Shown here piece by piece: positions 25,938-34,806 of a stretch of 64,000 bases of DNA. The first letter of the stretch is position 1. Each line of letters starts with the position of its first letter. This stretch comes from Corallococcus interemptor (GTDB taxonomy: Bacteria > Myxococcota > Myxococcia > Myxococcales > Myxococcaceae), in assembly GCF_003668875.1 (NCBI RefSeq), contig NZ_RAWM01000008.1:62001-126000 (forward strand), in the 5' to 3' direction. Made by a program: the position numbers and the translations under genes. A model generated the notes under the pieces. It saw only the letters and a program-made list of their open reading frames with translations. It made no database searches and had not been told where the DNA came from.

Positions 25938-27605
25938 TCAGGGAGAGACGGGGGCGTAGACGAAGCCCACGTCCACGTTGGAGACGGTGGGCAGGCAGGT
26001 GGGGCTCGTCCCGGACATGCGGGCCTTCCAGCAGAGCTGGTTGCCCGGAGTGCTGGAGACATCGAGGACGACCTCCTGGGCTCCCGTGGGGAACGTCACC
26101 GGCTTCCAGGACGGCGTGAGGTTGAGGGTGCAGGAGTACGAATTGCACACGCGGCAGTCCGTGGCCACCGCGTAGGAGATGGCGGCGCTGGCGCCACAAG
26201 CGGAGCCTGGCGCGTCCTCCTTGCGGAAGCGGACCTGGGAGATGGCGCACCACGGCTCCGTGATGACGGTGCTGGGGTACAGCACGGACGACCTCGCCTC
26301 GCTGCTCGTGTCGCCCTGGAACTGGAAGACGGCGTCGTTGAAGTCCCGGTCACCGCCACCGCCGAGGTCCTCGAAGGCCAGGAGCCACGTCGCCGGGGTG
26401 CCGCCGGGCGCCCCCAGCAGGGCGTGGGGCATGTTGCCGTTGCCCGAGACAGCAACGGACGCGGCCTCCATGGGAAGCGAGGTCTGGGACAGGGCCTCCG
26501 CGTCCAGCCACCCGCACAGGTTCTGGCCCGTGGCGGCGACGGCGCACGCGCCCTCGATGGGACGGGGATCCTCGGGGAGGCAGGACTCCGAGGCCTCGCA
26601 GCCGATGTTACGGGCCACGACGGGTGTCTGGCCCACGGGGTCCTGGTCCAGGTTCCACTTCGACCTGGAGAAGAACACCGACGTGGAGGTCTTCAGGTGC
26701 AGGGTGCACTGCCCGTTGGCCGCCTTGCGCAGACACGGGTACACGCGGTTCTCGTAGGGGTCGTGGAGGGAGTCGTTCGCGACGACCAGGAAGAAGACCA
26801 GCTCCCGGCCCGCCTCGATGGTTCCCAGGTCCACCGCCTCGCCACCCGCGGGGAAGAAGACGGGGTGGCCCAGTCCCCGGGCGTTGTTCAGGGCGTGGGC
26901 GGGCTCCAGAAGGTTGGGGATGCGCGCGAAGAGGCCATTGTCCGAGAAGCCCGTCCGGGGGACCGCGGCCGTGTTGCTCCCCACCACGTCGATTCTCACG
27001 GTGGAGTGGCTGCCCGGGCGGGCGTCCGGCAGGAGCACGCTCGCCGTGAAGGCGCTGGTGCAGGACTCATTGAGCGCCAGGTCGGGCTGGCTGTAGGTGA
27101 GGCCTCCCGAGGTGAAGGTCCGGCTGCAGCGCCGGGTCGTGCCCACGTAGGGACGGGCCTGGGAACCGGTCGCGGGGGCCAGGTTGTAGAGGTCCTCGTG
27201 CAGGTCCGTGATGCCATTGCCGTTGGTATCCAGCAGGTTGCCATTCACGTCGAGGTAGCCCCGCGTCATGAGCTCATCCACGTAGAGGTATCCCAGGGAC
27301 GGGCGCGTGCCGGAGGCGTCCTGCACGTACGTTGCGCTCAACCGCTGGGACACCGGCAACACGAGGTGTTCCGCGGAGGTGAGCGCCTGCGGCGGGGTGG
27401 CGCGCAGCGTCTGCTCCGGCGTGAGCTCCGCCTGACGCAGGAACTGGAAGGACCCCTCCGAGAAGGGCGGCACCCAATCCTCTTCCAGGTTGAGGTTGTA
27501 ACAACCGTACTGCGGCGTGGCGGCGCCGGCCGGCCCAGGGAGGGCCGTGGACAGCAAGGCACCCCAGGCCATCAGGCCCAGGACGTGAAGAGAACGCGGA
27601 CGCAA
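25938..27605 (-). CDS. Secreted DUF4114-domain protein
   Basis: 555 residues from a TTG at 27605, chosen because GGGGAG lies 7 bases upstream and it gives a clean signal peptide (RPRSLHVLGLMAWGALLSTA ... PAGAA). The middle carries a DUF4114 block at about 395-420: LLAFEDLGGGGDRDFNDAVF, acidic residues of the calcium-binding type. An acidic DVNGNLLDTNGNGITDLHED loop near residue 125 resembles a dockerin or EF-hand-type calcium loop. Many paired Cys residues lie toward the C-terminus. Secreted surface or matrix protein, function unknown. Confidence 0.82.
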   Translation of the reverse strand: MRPRSLHVLGLMAWGALLSTALPGPAGAATPQYGCYNLNLEEDWVPPFSEGSFQFLRQAELTPEQTLRATPPQALTSAEHLVLPVSQRLSATYVQDASGTRPSLGYLYVDELMTRGYLDVNGNLLDTNGNGITDLHEDLYNLAPATGSQARPYVGTTRRCSRTFTSGGLTYSQPDLALNESCTSAFTASVLLPDARPGSHSTVRIDVVGSNTAAVPRTGFSDNGLFARIPNLLEPAHALNNARGLGHPVFFPAGGEAVDLGTIEAGRELVFFLVVANDSLHDPYENRVYPCLRKAANGQCTLHLKTSTSVFFSRSKWNLDQDPVGQTPVVARNIGCEASESCLPEDPRPIEGACAVAATGQNLCGWLDAEALSQTSLPMEAASVAVSGNGNMPHALLGAPGGTPATWLLAFEDLGGGGDRDFNDAVFQFQGDTSSEARSSVLYPSTVITEPWCAISQVRFRKEDAPGSACGASAAISYAVATDCRVCNSYSCTLNLTPSWKPVTFPTGAQEVVLDVSSTPGNQLCWKARMSGTSPTCLPTVSNVDVGFVYAPVSP

Positions 27606-27823
27606 GTTGGGACTCCCCGGTGGATGGAACACCCGGATGATACACACCTCCACGTAAACACGTGCCTGGGTCATGATTGGCTTTGCCGGGTGCGGGTGTC
27701 ATCAGACCCGCTCCGGCTGCTGACAATGAATGGCAATTCAGGCTGTCGCGGTGTCAGGGTTGGACGGTATGGTGCCGCCGCGCCGTGAGGGTTTCACTTC
27801 ACGGTCGAGGGGGAGTCCACACC

Positions 27824-30820
27824 ATGTTCAATCGTTTCACACTCGCCGTGCTGGCGGGTCTTCTGGGCGCTGCCTGTGGTCAGGTCGCGCCCGAGCCCCA
27901 GCAGGAACAGGCTCTGGCATCCACGGAGCAGGCATTGACCGGATTCACCGGTCCCATGACGAACTCGCACTCCACGCCCACGCTCGCGCTGCTGGGGAAT
28001 GGACGCGCGCTGATGGTCGATTACGTCTCGGAGGTCTACAACCCCACGGCCAACACGTGGGCCGCCACCCCGGCGCGGAGTCTCCCGCGCTTCTCCAGCA
28101 CGCTGGTGGCCCTGGCGGATGGCAGGGCATTGGCCGTGGGCGGCGCGCTGGGCGCTCCCTCCACCCCCTATGCCAATGTCGACATCTATGAGCCACAGAC
28201 GAATACCTGGGCCGTCACGACCGCCCTGAACCAGCCCCGGAAGCAGGCGCTGGCGACGCGGCTCGCGGACGGGCGGGTCCTGGTGGTGGGAGGCTTCAAC
28301 GCGTCCAACATGCAGACGCGGAGCGCGGAGCTGTTCCAGCCCGCCACGGGGACCTGGACGCCCGTGCCCACCGACGCGAACTTCCCGCACTACGCGGACG
28401 ACACCATCACACTGCTCGCGGATGGCCGCGTGATGCTGGTCAACAACATGGGCGTGGAGCTCTTCGATCCCGCCACGAACACCTTCGCGAAGGTGGGCAC
28501 GTCCGCGAATGGCCGCTATGACCACGTCGCGGCGCGGCTGCCGGATGGACGTGTCCTGTTGACTGGCGGGAGCCGGAACACGTCGGAGCTCTTCGACCCG
28601 GTCCTGCTCCAGTTCACGCCCACCGGCGCCATGCTCGTCCCCAACCGGCACTTCGCGGCCGCGGCGGTCATGGCGGATGGCACCGTGCTCGTCGCCGGCG
28701 GACATGATGGCGTGGCCACGACCTTCGGATCGATCGAGCGCTACCACCCCGACACGGGCACCTGGACCCAGGAGCCGGACCTGCTGCAGAAGCGGCACCG
28801 TGCCGCGATGGTGCAGCTTGGCTCCGGGGACGCGCTGGTGGTGGGAGGCGCGTACCGGATCGGGGCGTACTCCGACATGTCCATCAACGGAGCCCAGGCC
28901 GCGGAGCGGCTCTTCGGCTCCTGCATGCCCCAGTCCTGCGCGGCGCAGGGCAAGACCTGTGGCACCGTGTCCGACGGGTGCGGCGGCACGCTGGAGTGCG
29001 GCACCTGCGGCGAGGGCCAGAGCTGCTCCGCCGCCAACGTCTGTGTCTGCGCTCCCACCACCTGCGCGGCGCAGGGACGGACCTGCGGTCCGGTGTCCGA
29101 CGGGTGTGGCGGCACGCTCGCCTGTGGCTCCTGCGGCGCGGGCGAGGTGTGCGCTCCAGGCCCGGGCGCCTGCGTGGCCGCGCCGGAAGGGCACGCGCTG
29201 TACGACGTCATGCAGGGGGCTCCTGTCTGCCCCAGCGTGGCCTCGGGCTGTGACTCGGATGCGCTCCTGGTGGGCCGGGGCCCCCTGGGCCCGGAGCTCC
29301 ACGCCCCCAACACGGTGGCGGCCAGCCCGTGCGCGGACGGGACGGCGGGGACGTTCCACGTCGATGCGTCCCTGGACCGGCTGGAGGTGAAGACCCTGGA
29401 CGGAAGCCCGCTCCAGGCGGGCAGGACGGTCCAGGTGAACGTGACGCTCTGGAACGCCTCCGCCGCGACCCGCGTGGACCTCTTCTCCGCTGCGTCCGCC
29501 AACAGCCCGAACTGGGTCCTCCAGGCGTCGCTGACACCCGGCGCCGCGACGGGCGCCCAGGTCCTGTCGGCCACCTATGTGCTGCCGGTAGGCAGCCGCC
29601 AGGTGCTGCGCGGCATCGTCCGCGATGACGGCCCGGGCACGCCCATCGTGGAGTGCTCCAGCTCGCCGTACGCGGACCATGACGACCTCGTCTTCCAGGT
29701 CGACAGCGCCGACGACACGACGGCCCCCGTGCTGGCCATCACCTCTCCGGTGACGGACACCGTCGCGAAGCAGCGCGTGGTGCAGCTCCAGGCGTCCGCG
29801 ACGGACAACCTGGCGGTCCAGCGCGTCGAGTTCCATCTCCAGACCCATCCGCCCGATGGTGCCCTCACGCTGCTCGCCGTCGACACGGTGCCCCCGTACA
29901 CCGCGAGCTGGGACCCCCTCTCCACGACGGCCTCGTCCTTCAAGGTGGTCGCGCGCGGCTACGACTTCGCCGGCAACCGGACCGAGGTCTCCCGGACCTA
30001 CGCCATCGACAACACGCCGCCGAGCGTCGCCATCACGTCGCCCGCGAACGGCGCGACCGTGAGCGGCACCGTGACCCTGACTGCGACCGCCCAGGACGCC
30101 TTTGGCATCCAGGGAGTGTCCTTCTACTTGGATGGCGCCCCCCTGGGCACCGTCCAGACCCCGCCCTACACCGTGTTCTGGAACACGGCGACCAGCACCC
30201 TGGGCACCCACCAGCTGCACGCGATCGCGCAGGACGGGCTCGGCAACCTCGGCATCTCCAGTTTGCTCACAGTCACCATTTCGTCCGGGCCACCTCCCGG
30301 GCCGAGGAGCGCCGTCTACGACGCCAACTGGAAGACCCCGGCCTGTCTCGGCACCCCGGGCTCGGCGTGTGACTCGGTCGCGCTGCTCACGGGCCGGGGA
30401 GGTCTGGGGCCGGAGCCTCACGCCCCCAACACCGTGTTCGGCACCTGCGCGGATGGGCCCTACGGCGTGTTCCACTCGGATGAGTCCGTGGATCAGCTGG
30501 TGGTCTCCACCGTGGATGGCGGGACCCTTCGTCCCGGGGCGCTCGTGAAGGCGACCGCCACGGTCTGGGCCTTCAGCACGACGGACGTCCTCGACCTCTA
30601 CTCGGCGCCGAATGCCGCTTCGCCGGTCTGGACCTTCATGGGGACCGCGACGCCCCAGAGCTCGGGCGTCCAGAAGCTGTCCGTGACGTTCCCGCTGCCC
30701 TCCAGCGCGGCCGGGGGAATCCAGGCGGTGCGTGCCGTCTTCCGTTACGGAGGCTCGCGGAGTGCGTGCCCCAACGGCAGCTACGACGACAAGGATGACC
30801 TCGTCTTCAGCGTCCAGTAG
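27824..30820 (+). CDS. Large Kelch/Ig lipoprotein with duplicated module
   Basis: 998 residues; GGGGGAG 8 bases before the ATG; lipobox GAAC (C18). Residues 40-360 form a Kelch-type propeller (ADGRVLVVGG, LPDGRVLLTGG). Residues 366-445 contain two Cys-rich repeats of the pattern SCAAQGKTCG-TVSDGCGGTL. A module of about 170 residues (458-628, ALYDVMQGAPVCPSVASGCD, HAPNT) occurs again at 830-998 (AVYDANWKTPACLG, HAPNT). Between the copies are two bacterial Ig units (APVLAITSPVTD; PSVAITSPANG). The protein is a surface lipoprotein built for binding. No enzyme site is evident. Confidence 0.85.
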   Translation: MFNRFTLAVLAGLLGAACGQVAPEPQQEQALASTEQALTGFTGPMTNSHSTPTLALLGNGRALMVDYVSEVYNPTANTWAATPARSLPRFSSTLVALADGRALAVGGALGAPSTPYANVDIYEPQTNTWAVTTALNQPRKQALATRLADGRVLVVGGFNASNMQTRSAELFQPATGTWTPVPTDANFPHYADDTITLLADGRVMLVNNMGVELFDPATNTFAKVGTSANGRYDHVAARLPDGRVLLTGGSRNTSELFDPVLLQFTPTGAMLVPNRHFAAAAVMADGTVLVAGGHDGVATTFGSIERYHPDTGTWTQEPDLLQKRHRAAMVQLGSGDALVVGGAYRIGAYSDMSINGAQAAERLFGSCMPQSCAAQGKTCGTVSDGCGGTLECGTCGEGQSCSAANVCVCAPTTCAAQGRTCGPVSDGCGGTLACGSCGAGEVCAPGPGACVAAPEGHALYDVMQGAPVCPSVASGCDSDALLVGRGPLGPELHAPNTVAASPCADGTAGTFHVDASLDRLEVKTLDGSPLQAGRTVQVNVTLWNASAATRVDLFSAASANSPNWVLQASLTPGAATGAQVLSATYVLPVGSRQVLRGIVRDDGPGTPIVECSSSPYADHDDLVFQVDSADDTTAPVLAITSPVTDTVAKQRVVQLQASATDNLAVQRVEFHLQTHPPDGALTLLAVDTVPPYTASWDPLSTTASSFKVVARGYDFAGNRTEVSRTYAIDNTPPSVAITSPANGATVSGTVTLTATAQDAFGIQGVSFYLDGAPLGTVQTPPYTVFWNTATSTLGTHQLHAIAQDGLGNLGISSLLTVTISSGPPPGPRSAVYDANWKTPACLGTPGSACDSVALLTGRGGLGPEPHAPNTVFGTCADGPYGVFHSDESVDQLVVSTVDGGTLRPGALVKATATVWAFSTTDVLDLYSAPNAASPVWTFMGTATPQSSGVQKLSVTFPLPSSAAGGIQAVRAVFRYGGSRSACPNGSYDDKDDLVFSVQ

Positions 30821-30827
30821 CCCGTGA

Positions 30828-30860
30828 GATTGGCGCGCGGTCTTCAGCCGCGCGCCAATC
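30828..30860. terminator. Bidirectional hairpin terminator
   Basis: Perfect 13-base stem GATTGGCGCGCGG / CCGCGCGCCAATC with a 7-base loop TCTTCAG, centred between the convergent Kelch lipoprotein and methyltransferase genes. Confidence 0.85.
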
Positions 30861-30865
30861 CCGGC

Positions 30866-31891
30866 TCAGGCCTTCAGCGCTTCGATGATGCTCGTTCCGC
30901 TCGCGGTGGTGTGGATGCGCTCCACCTTCCAGGAGGTCGCGGTGAGCAGCGAATGGAACTCCTCGCGGGTGCGCTCGCGCCCGTTGGCGACCACCAGCAT
31001 GTTGAGGTCCATCAGGTGGGTGGGGTCCGGATTCCGGTTGTCTGGAATCACCAGCTCCACCACGAAGAGCCGGGCCCGGGCGGGCGCCGCCGCGTGGAGC
31101 CGGCGCAGCAGGGTGGTGGAGGCGTCATCCTCCCAGTCATGGAGGATGTGCTTGAGCAGGTAGGCCTCCGCGGGCGGGATGCCGGGCTCGAAGAAGTTCC
31201 CGGCCACCACGTCCACCCTGCCGGTGAGGCCCCGGGCCGCCAGGACGGGCTTCGCGCTCTCGGCGACCTGGGGCAACTCGAAGAGGATGCCCCGGCAGGC
31301 AGGATGGGCGCGCAGCACCTGCGCCAGCAGATCGCCGTGGCTGCCGCCGATGTCCGCCACGCGCGCGAAGCGGGAGAAGTCGACGGTGCGGGCCACTTCA
31401 CTGGCCACCAGCTCGGACCAGTTGCCCATGGACTGGGCGAAGTGCTCCGCCTCCTCGGGGTTGCGCGCGAAGTGCTCCCAGATGTCGCAGCCGAGCGCGG
31501 CCTTCATGGGGGAGCTGCCGGTGCGGATCGCCTCGGTGAGGTGCCCCCAGGGCAGCCAGTGCGACGGGCTGCTCTGGATGATGGCCAGCTCCCGCAGCGA
31601 GCCGGGGACGTTCGCGCACAGGCCCTCGCCCATGGGCGTCAGCGCGAAGACCCGGTCGGGGAAGGCCACGAAGAGGCCCGCGGCGAGCCCCGCGCGCATC
31701 AGCCGGAACAGCGCTTCCGGGTGCACGTTCAGCTCGGCCGCCAGCGAGTCACTGCCGCGGGCACCTGACGCGAGCCGGTCCGCGATTCCCAGGCGCGCCA
31801 CGGTGCCAATGACCTGCGTGCGCCAGTAGCCGGTGATTGCCGCGTGGAGCTGCTGCGCGGGGGTCGGGTTGTCGCCGGGAAGGGTCTTCAT
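30866..31891 (-). CDS. SAM-dependent O-methyltransferase (plant-OMT-like)
   Basis: 341 residues. N-terminal winged-helix dimerisation domain (ALFRLMRAGLAAGLFV), then a Rossmann methyltransferase with motif I ADIGGSHGDLL and the family hallmark LLKHILHDWEDD, whose His is the usual base. The C-terminus has MDLNMLVVANGRERTREEF. These enzymes methylate hydroxyls on polyketides and aromatic compounds. A paralogue lies at 33681-34694. It follows the dienoyl-CoA isomerase gene (51-base gap), so it may be expressed with it. Confidence 0.88.
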   Translation of the reverse strand: MKTLPGDNPTPAQQLHAAITGYWRTQVIGTVARLGIADRLASGARGSDSLAAELNVHPEALFRLMRAGLAAGLFVAFPDRVFALTPMGEGLCANVPGSLRELAIIQSSPSHWLPWGHLTEAIRTGSSPMKAALGCDIWEHFARNPEEAEHFAQSMGNWSELVASEVARTVDFSRFARVADIGGSHGDLLAQVLRAHPACRGILFELPQVAESAKPVLAARGLTGRVDVVAGNFFEPGIPPAEAYLLKHILHDWEDDASTTLLRRLHAAAPARARLFVVELVIPDNRNPDPTHLMDLNMLVVANGRERTREEFHSLLTATSWKVERIHTTASGTSIIEALKA

Positions 31892-31942
31892 GTCTGGAGT
31901 CTAATCGAAGTCCCTGGCCGCGAAGAGGCGTCCGTGCCGCCC

Positions 31943-32773
31943 TCAGCGCCCCTGGAACTTCGGCGGACGGCGCTCGGCGAAGGCGCTGAAGGCCTCCGTC
32001 AGGTCCAGCGACTGGAGGAAGGCCGAGTTCCACACGGCCACGTAGCGCAGCCCGTCCGCGATGGACTTGTCCGCGCAGTATTCCATCACCTGCTTGGCGC
32101 CCTGGATGACGAGCGGCGGATTGTCCGCGATGCGCCGCGCCGTCGCCCGCGCCTCCGTGAGCAGGGCCTCGGGGGAGGGGAAGACCTCGTTGACCAGGCC
32201 CATGCGCAGCGCGCGCGCCGCGTCCACGTCGCCGCCGGTGTAGGCCAGCTCGCGCGTGTGTCCCTCGCCAATGATGCGCGGCAGGCGCTGGAGCGCGCCC
32301 AGGTCCGCGACGATGCCGACCTTCACCTCGCGCAGGGAGAACTTCGCGTCCTGCGAGCAGTACCGGAAGTCGCACGCGGCGATGAGGTCCATGCCTCCGC
32401 CAATGCACCAGCCGTGCACCGCGGCGATGACGGGCTTCTTGCACCGGGCCACGCCTTCCGTGGCCTGCTGCATGTCCCCAATGAGCTTGAGCAGCTGGCT
32501 GCGCTCCAGCGCCAGGTTGTTCTCCCCGGTGAGCAGCGGCCCCAGGGACTCCATCATCCCCATCAGGTCCAGGCCGTAGGTGAAGTTCTGGCCCTCGCCG
32601 CGCACCAGCATCACGCGCACGGAGTCGTCGGCGTCCAGCGCGCGAAGCGCCTCGGGCATCTCCCGCCAGAAGTCCGGGCCCATGGCGTTGCCCTTGCCCG
32701 GGCCGGTGAGCACCAGCTCGGCGATGCCGTCAGCCTTCTCGATGCGCAGTGACTTGTACGTGGTGCCGTCCAT
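31943..32773 (-). CDS. Crotonase, ECH1-type dienoyl-CoA isomerase
   Basis: 276 residues. The crotonase oxyanion segment is YGLDLMGMM and CIGGGMDLIAACDFRYC. All three acidic residues of mammalian ECH1 are present with the same spacing: D129 (GGGMDL), E149 (REVKVG) and D157 (VADLGALQRLP). This predicts delta3,5-delta2,4-dienoyl-CoA isomerase activity on polyunsaturated acyl-CoAs rather than hydratase activity. Its ribosome site (GGGAGG) lies inside a perfect 12-base hairpin at 32776-32808. Confidence 0.87.
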   Translation of the reverse strand: MDGTTYKSLRIEKADGIAELVLTGPGKGNAMGPDFWREMPEALRALDADDSVRVMLVRGEGQNFTYGLDLMGMMESLGPLLTGENNLALERSQLLKLIGDMQQATEGVARCKKPVIAAVHGWCIGGGMDLIAACDFRYCSQDAKFSLREVKVGIVADLGALQRLPRIIGEGHTRELAYTGGDVDAARALRMGLVNEVFPSPEALLTEARATARRIADNPPLVIQGAKQVMEYCADKSIADGLRYVAVWNSAFLQSLDLTEAFSAFAERRPPKFQGR

Positions 32774-32775
32774 TC

Positions 32776-32808
32776 AGTGCCTCCCAGCGAAGTGACCTGG
32801 GAGGCACT
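32776..32808 (-). terminator. 12-bp hairpin covering the isomerase ribosome site
   Basis: AGTGCCTCCCAG and CTGGGAGGCACT form a perfect 12-base stem with a 9-base loop. It ends 3 bases from the isomerase ATG at 32773. It can terminate the upstream FG-GAP-like gene, and in a read-through transcript it would bury the GGGAGG Shine-Dalgarno. Confidence 0.7.
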
Positions 32809-32842
32809 TGAGCAGATGCCGCGCGGCGGCTCCACCCTGCTT

Positions 32843-33616
32843 TCAGCAGCCCGTCTGCGTCGTGGTCGTCGTCTGACCGGTCCGGTCCTTGAGGATGTAC
32901 TTGTTCGTGGACGTGGAGATGAACAGCTCCGCGCCCGCGACCCCGTCCGAGTTACACGCCGCCGTGATGGTGAAGTTGGTGTTGAAGGCGTAGTACTGCG
33001 AGGTCTTGTTCGAGTCGTGGATGATGGAGATGCCCTGGCTGGTGCTGTTCTTCGCCACCACGACGATGTCCGCGCCCGCGACGCCGTTCGTGTCCACCAC
33101 CGTGTTGACCTGATACGTCCCGGAGAACGGATAGAAGTAGCTGCTGGCGCTCCGGTGCCGGATGACGCTGACGCCGCCCAGCGCCGCCGTGACGACCTCC
33201 GCGCCCGCGACTCCATCCGTGTCGCTCACGTTCACGATCGAGAAGCTGCCGGAGAAGGAATAGAACTGCGACGTCCCCTTCTTGTCGGTGATGACGCTGA
33301 TGCCGCCGCTGGTGACGACCACCACCTCCAGGCCCACCGTTCCATCCAGGTCCTGCGTGGCGTTGTTCACGGCGAAGCTGCCGCTGAAGCCGTAGAACTT
33401 CGTCGTGCCCTTCGCCGGGTGGTTGATGGAAATGCCCGTCAGGCTGGTGGTGAGCGTGTCGCTGTTCCCATCACCGTCGAAGTCGCCGGTGACGGTGAGC
33501 GCCGCCTCCTGGTGGGACTCCGGGGCCGGCTGCTCCTCGGGGACTCCGCCACAGCCGAGCGCGAGCACGGCCGCGATCACCACTCCGCTTCCATTCATTC
33601 GCAACGCCTTCTTCAT
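32843..33616 (-). CDS. FG-GAP/VCBS-like repeat lipoprotein
   Basis: 257 residues; AAGGAG 5 bases before the ATG. Lipobox LALGC (C22). An FG-GAP-type GDFDGDGNSDTL calcium loop is at about 44-55. Four repeats of about 45 residues follow (61-237), each with GISVI ... TSQFYSFSGSF ... DTDGVAGAEVVV. The protein ends with a Thr-rich tail and a terminal Cys. It is likely a beta-propeller-type extracellular protein. It is divergent from the second O-methyltransferase (64-base gap). Confidence 0.8.
   Translation of the reverse strand: MKKALRMNGSGVVIAAVLALGCGGVPEEQPAPESHQEAALTVTGDFDGDGNSDTLTTSLTGISINHPAKGTTKFYGFSGSFAVNNATQDLDGTVGLEVVVVTSGGISVITDKKGTSQFYSFSGSFSIVNVSDTDGVAGAEVVTAALGGVSVIRHRSASSYFYPFSGTYQVNTVVDTNGVAGADIVVVAKNSTSQGISIIHDSNKTSQYYAFNTNFTITAACNSDGVAGAELFISTSTNKYILKDRTGQTTTTTQTGC
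32903..33436 (-). repeat. Four ~135-base coding repeats
   Basis: Four copies of a ~45-codon unit in the FG-GAP-like lipoprotein, conserved at GISVI, FY-x-FSGSF and DGVAGAE. The boundaries are approximate. Confidence 0.65.
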
Positions 33617-33680
33617 GGTCTCTCCTTGGGGTGTGGACAACGGGTTGACGTCTGGATTTGACCGGGAGTACGACCCCGGG

Positions 33681-34694
33681 ATGGCCGCTCCCTCCGTCCA
33701 TCCGGCGCAGCTCATCGTCGACCTTGGCTTTGGCTTCATCCTCTCCGGCGCGCTGGCGACAGCGGCGGAACTGGGCGTCGCGGACCACCTGGAGCAGGGC
33801 CCGAAGAGCGCGGCCCTGCTCGCGGAAGCGGTGGGCGCGGACGCGGCGGCGCTGTACCGGGTGCTGCGGCTGCTGGCGAGCGCGGGTGTGTTCTCCGAGG
33901 ACGACGCCGGGAACTTCGCGCTCACCCCCGCGTCCGACCTGCTGCGCACCCGGGCTCCCGGCTCCCTGCGCAGCGCGGTGTTGATGCTCACGCAGGACAT
34001 CTTCTGGGCCCCCACCGGCGCGCTCACGCAGACGGTGCGGACGGGGAAGAACGCGTTCGAGAGCATCTTCGGCAAGCCCTTCTTCGACCACCTCGCGAGC
34101 AACGCGTCGGCGGGCGCCACCTTCCACCGGGGCATGTCCAGCCTGTCGGACCTGGAGAACGGCCCCATCGCGCGCAGCTACGACTTCAGCGCCTGCCGGC
34201 AGGTGGTGGACGTGGGCGGAGGTCACGGCGGCTTCCTCATCGAAGTGCTCCAGTCCGCGCCGCCGGTCCGGGGCGTGCTCTTCGACCACCGGCACGTCCT
34301 CGACGAGGCGCGCATCGCGGCCGCGGGATTCTCCGAACGCTGCGAGCTGGTGGAGGGGGACTTCTTCCAGTCGGTGCCCCCGGGCGCGGACGCGTACGTC
34401 CTCAAGCGCATCCTCCACGACTGGAGCGACGACGTGTGCGTGGACATCCTGCGCCACTGCCGCCGCGCGATGGCCGAGGGCGGCCGGGTGCTGGTGGTGG
34501 ACACCGTCATCCCTCCCGGGAGCGCGCCGCATGGGGGCAAGGTGCTGGACGTGATGATGCTGGCCTCGCTGCCCGGGGGGCGGGAGCGCACGGAAGAGGA
34601 CCTCCGCAAGCTCTTCGCCCGGGCCGGCCTGCGCCTGTCGCGCGTCATCCCCACGCCGGCCGCGCTCAGCATCACCGAGGCCGTGGCCGCGTAG
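33681..34694 (+). CDS. SAM-dependent O-methyltransferase, paralogue
   Basis: 337 residues from the ATG at 33681. Same architecture as the protein at 30866-31891: dimerisation helix domain (AALYRVLRLLASAGVFSE), motif I VVDVGGGHGGFL, and the hallmark VLKRILHDWSDDVCVDIL with the catalytic His. C-terminus LDVMMLASLPGGRERTEEDL. The two genes bracket the isomerase and the FG-GAP lipoprotein. They probably act on small phenolic or polyketide substrates, but no synthase gene is in the window. Confidence 0.88.
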   Translation: MAAPSVHPAQLIVDLGFGFILSGALATAAELGVADHLEQGPKSAALLAEAVGADAAALYRVLRLLASAGVFSEDDAGNFALTPASDLLRTRAPGSLRSAVLMLTQDIFWAPTGALTQTVRTGKNAFESIFGKPFFDHLASNASAGATFHRGMSSLSDLENGPIARSYDFSACRQVVDVGGGHGGFLIEVLQSAPPVRGVLFDHRHVLDEARIAAAGFSERCELVEGDFFQSVPPGADAYVLKRILHDWSDDVCVDILRHCRRAMAEGGRVLVVDTVIPPGSAPHGGKVLDVMMLASLPGGRERTEEDLRKLFARAGLRLSRVIPTPAALSITEAVAA

Positions 34695-34806
34695 GCGAAG
34701 GGTCCTGTCCGTTTCCTCCTCACGCCCGTGTTGGGCAGGTGCAGGCCATCTCCCTCATCCGGCCCTCACTCCCCGACTGCACCCGCCATGCCCCCAGGAG
34801 TGCATC

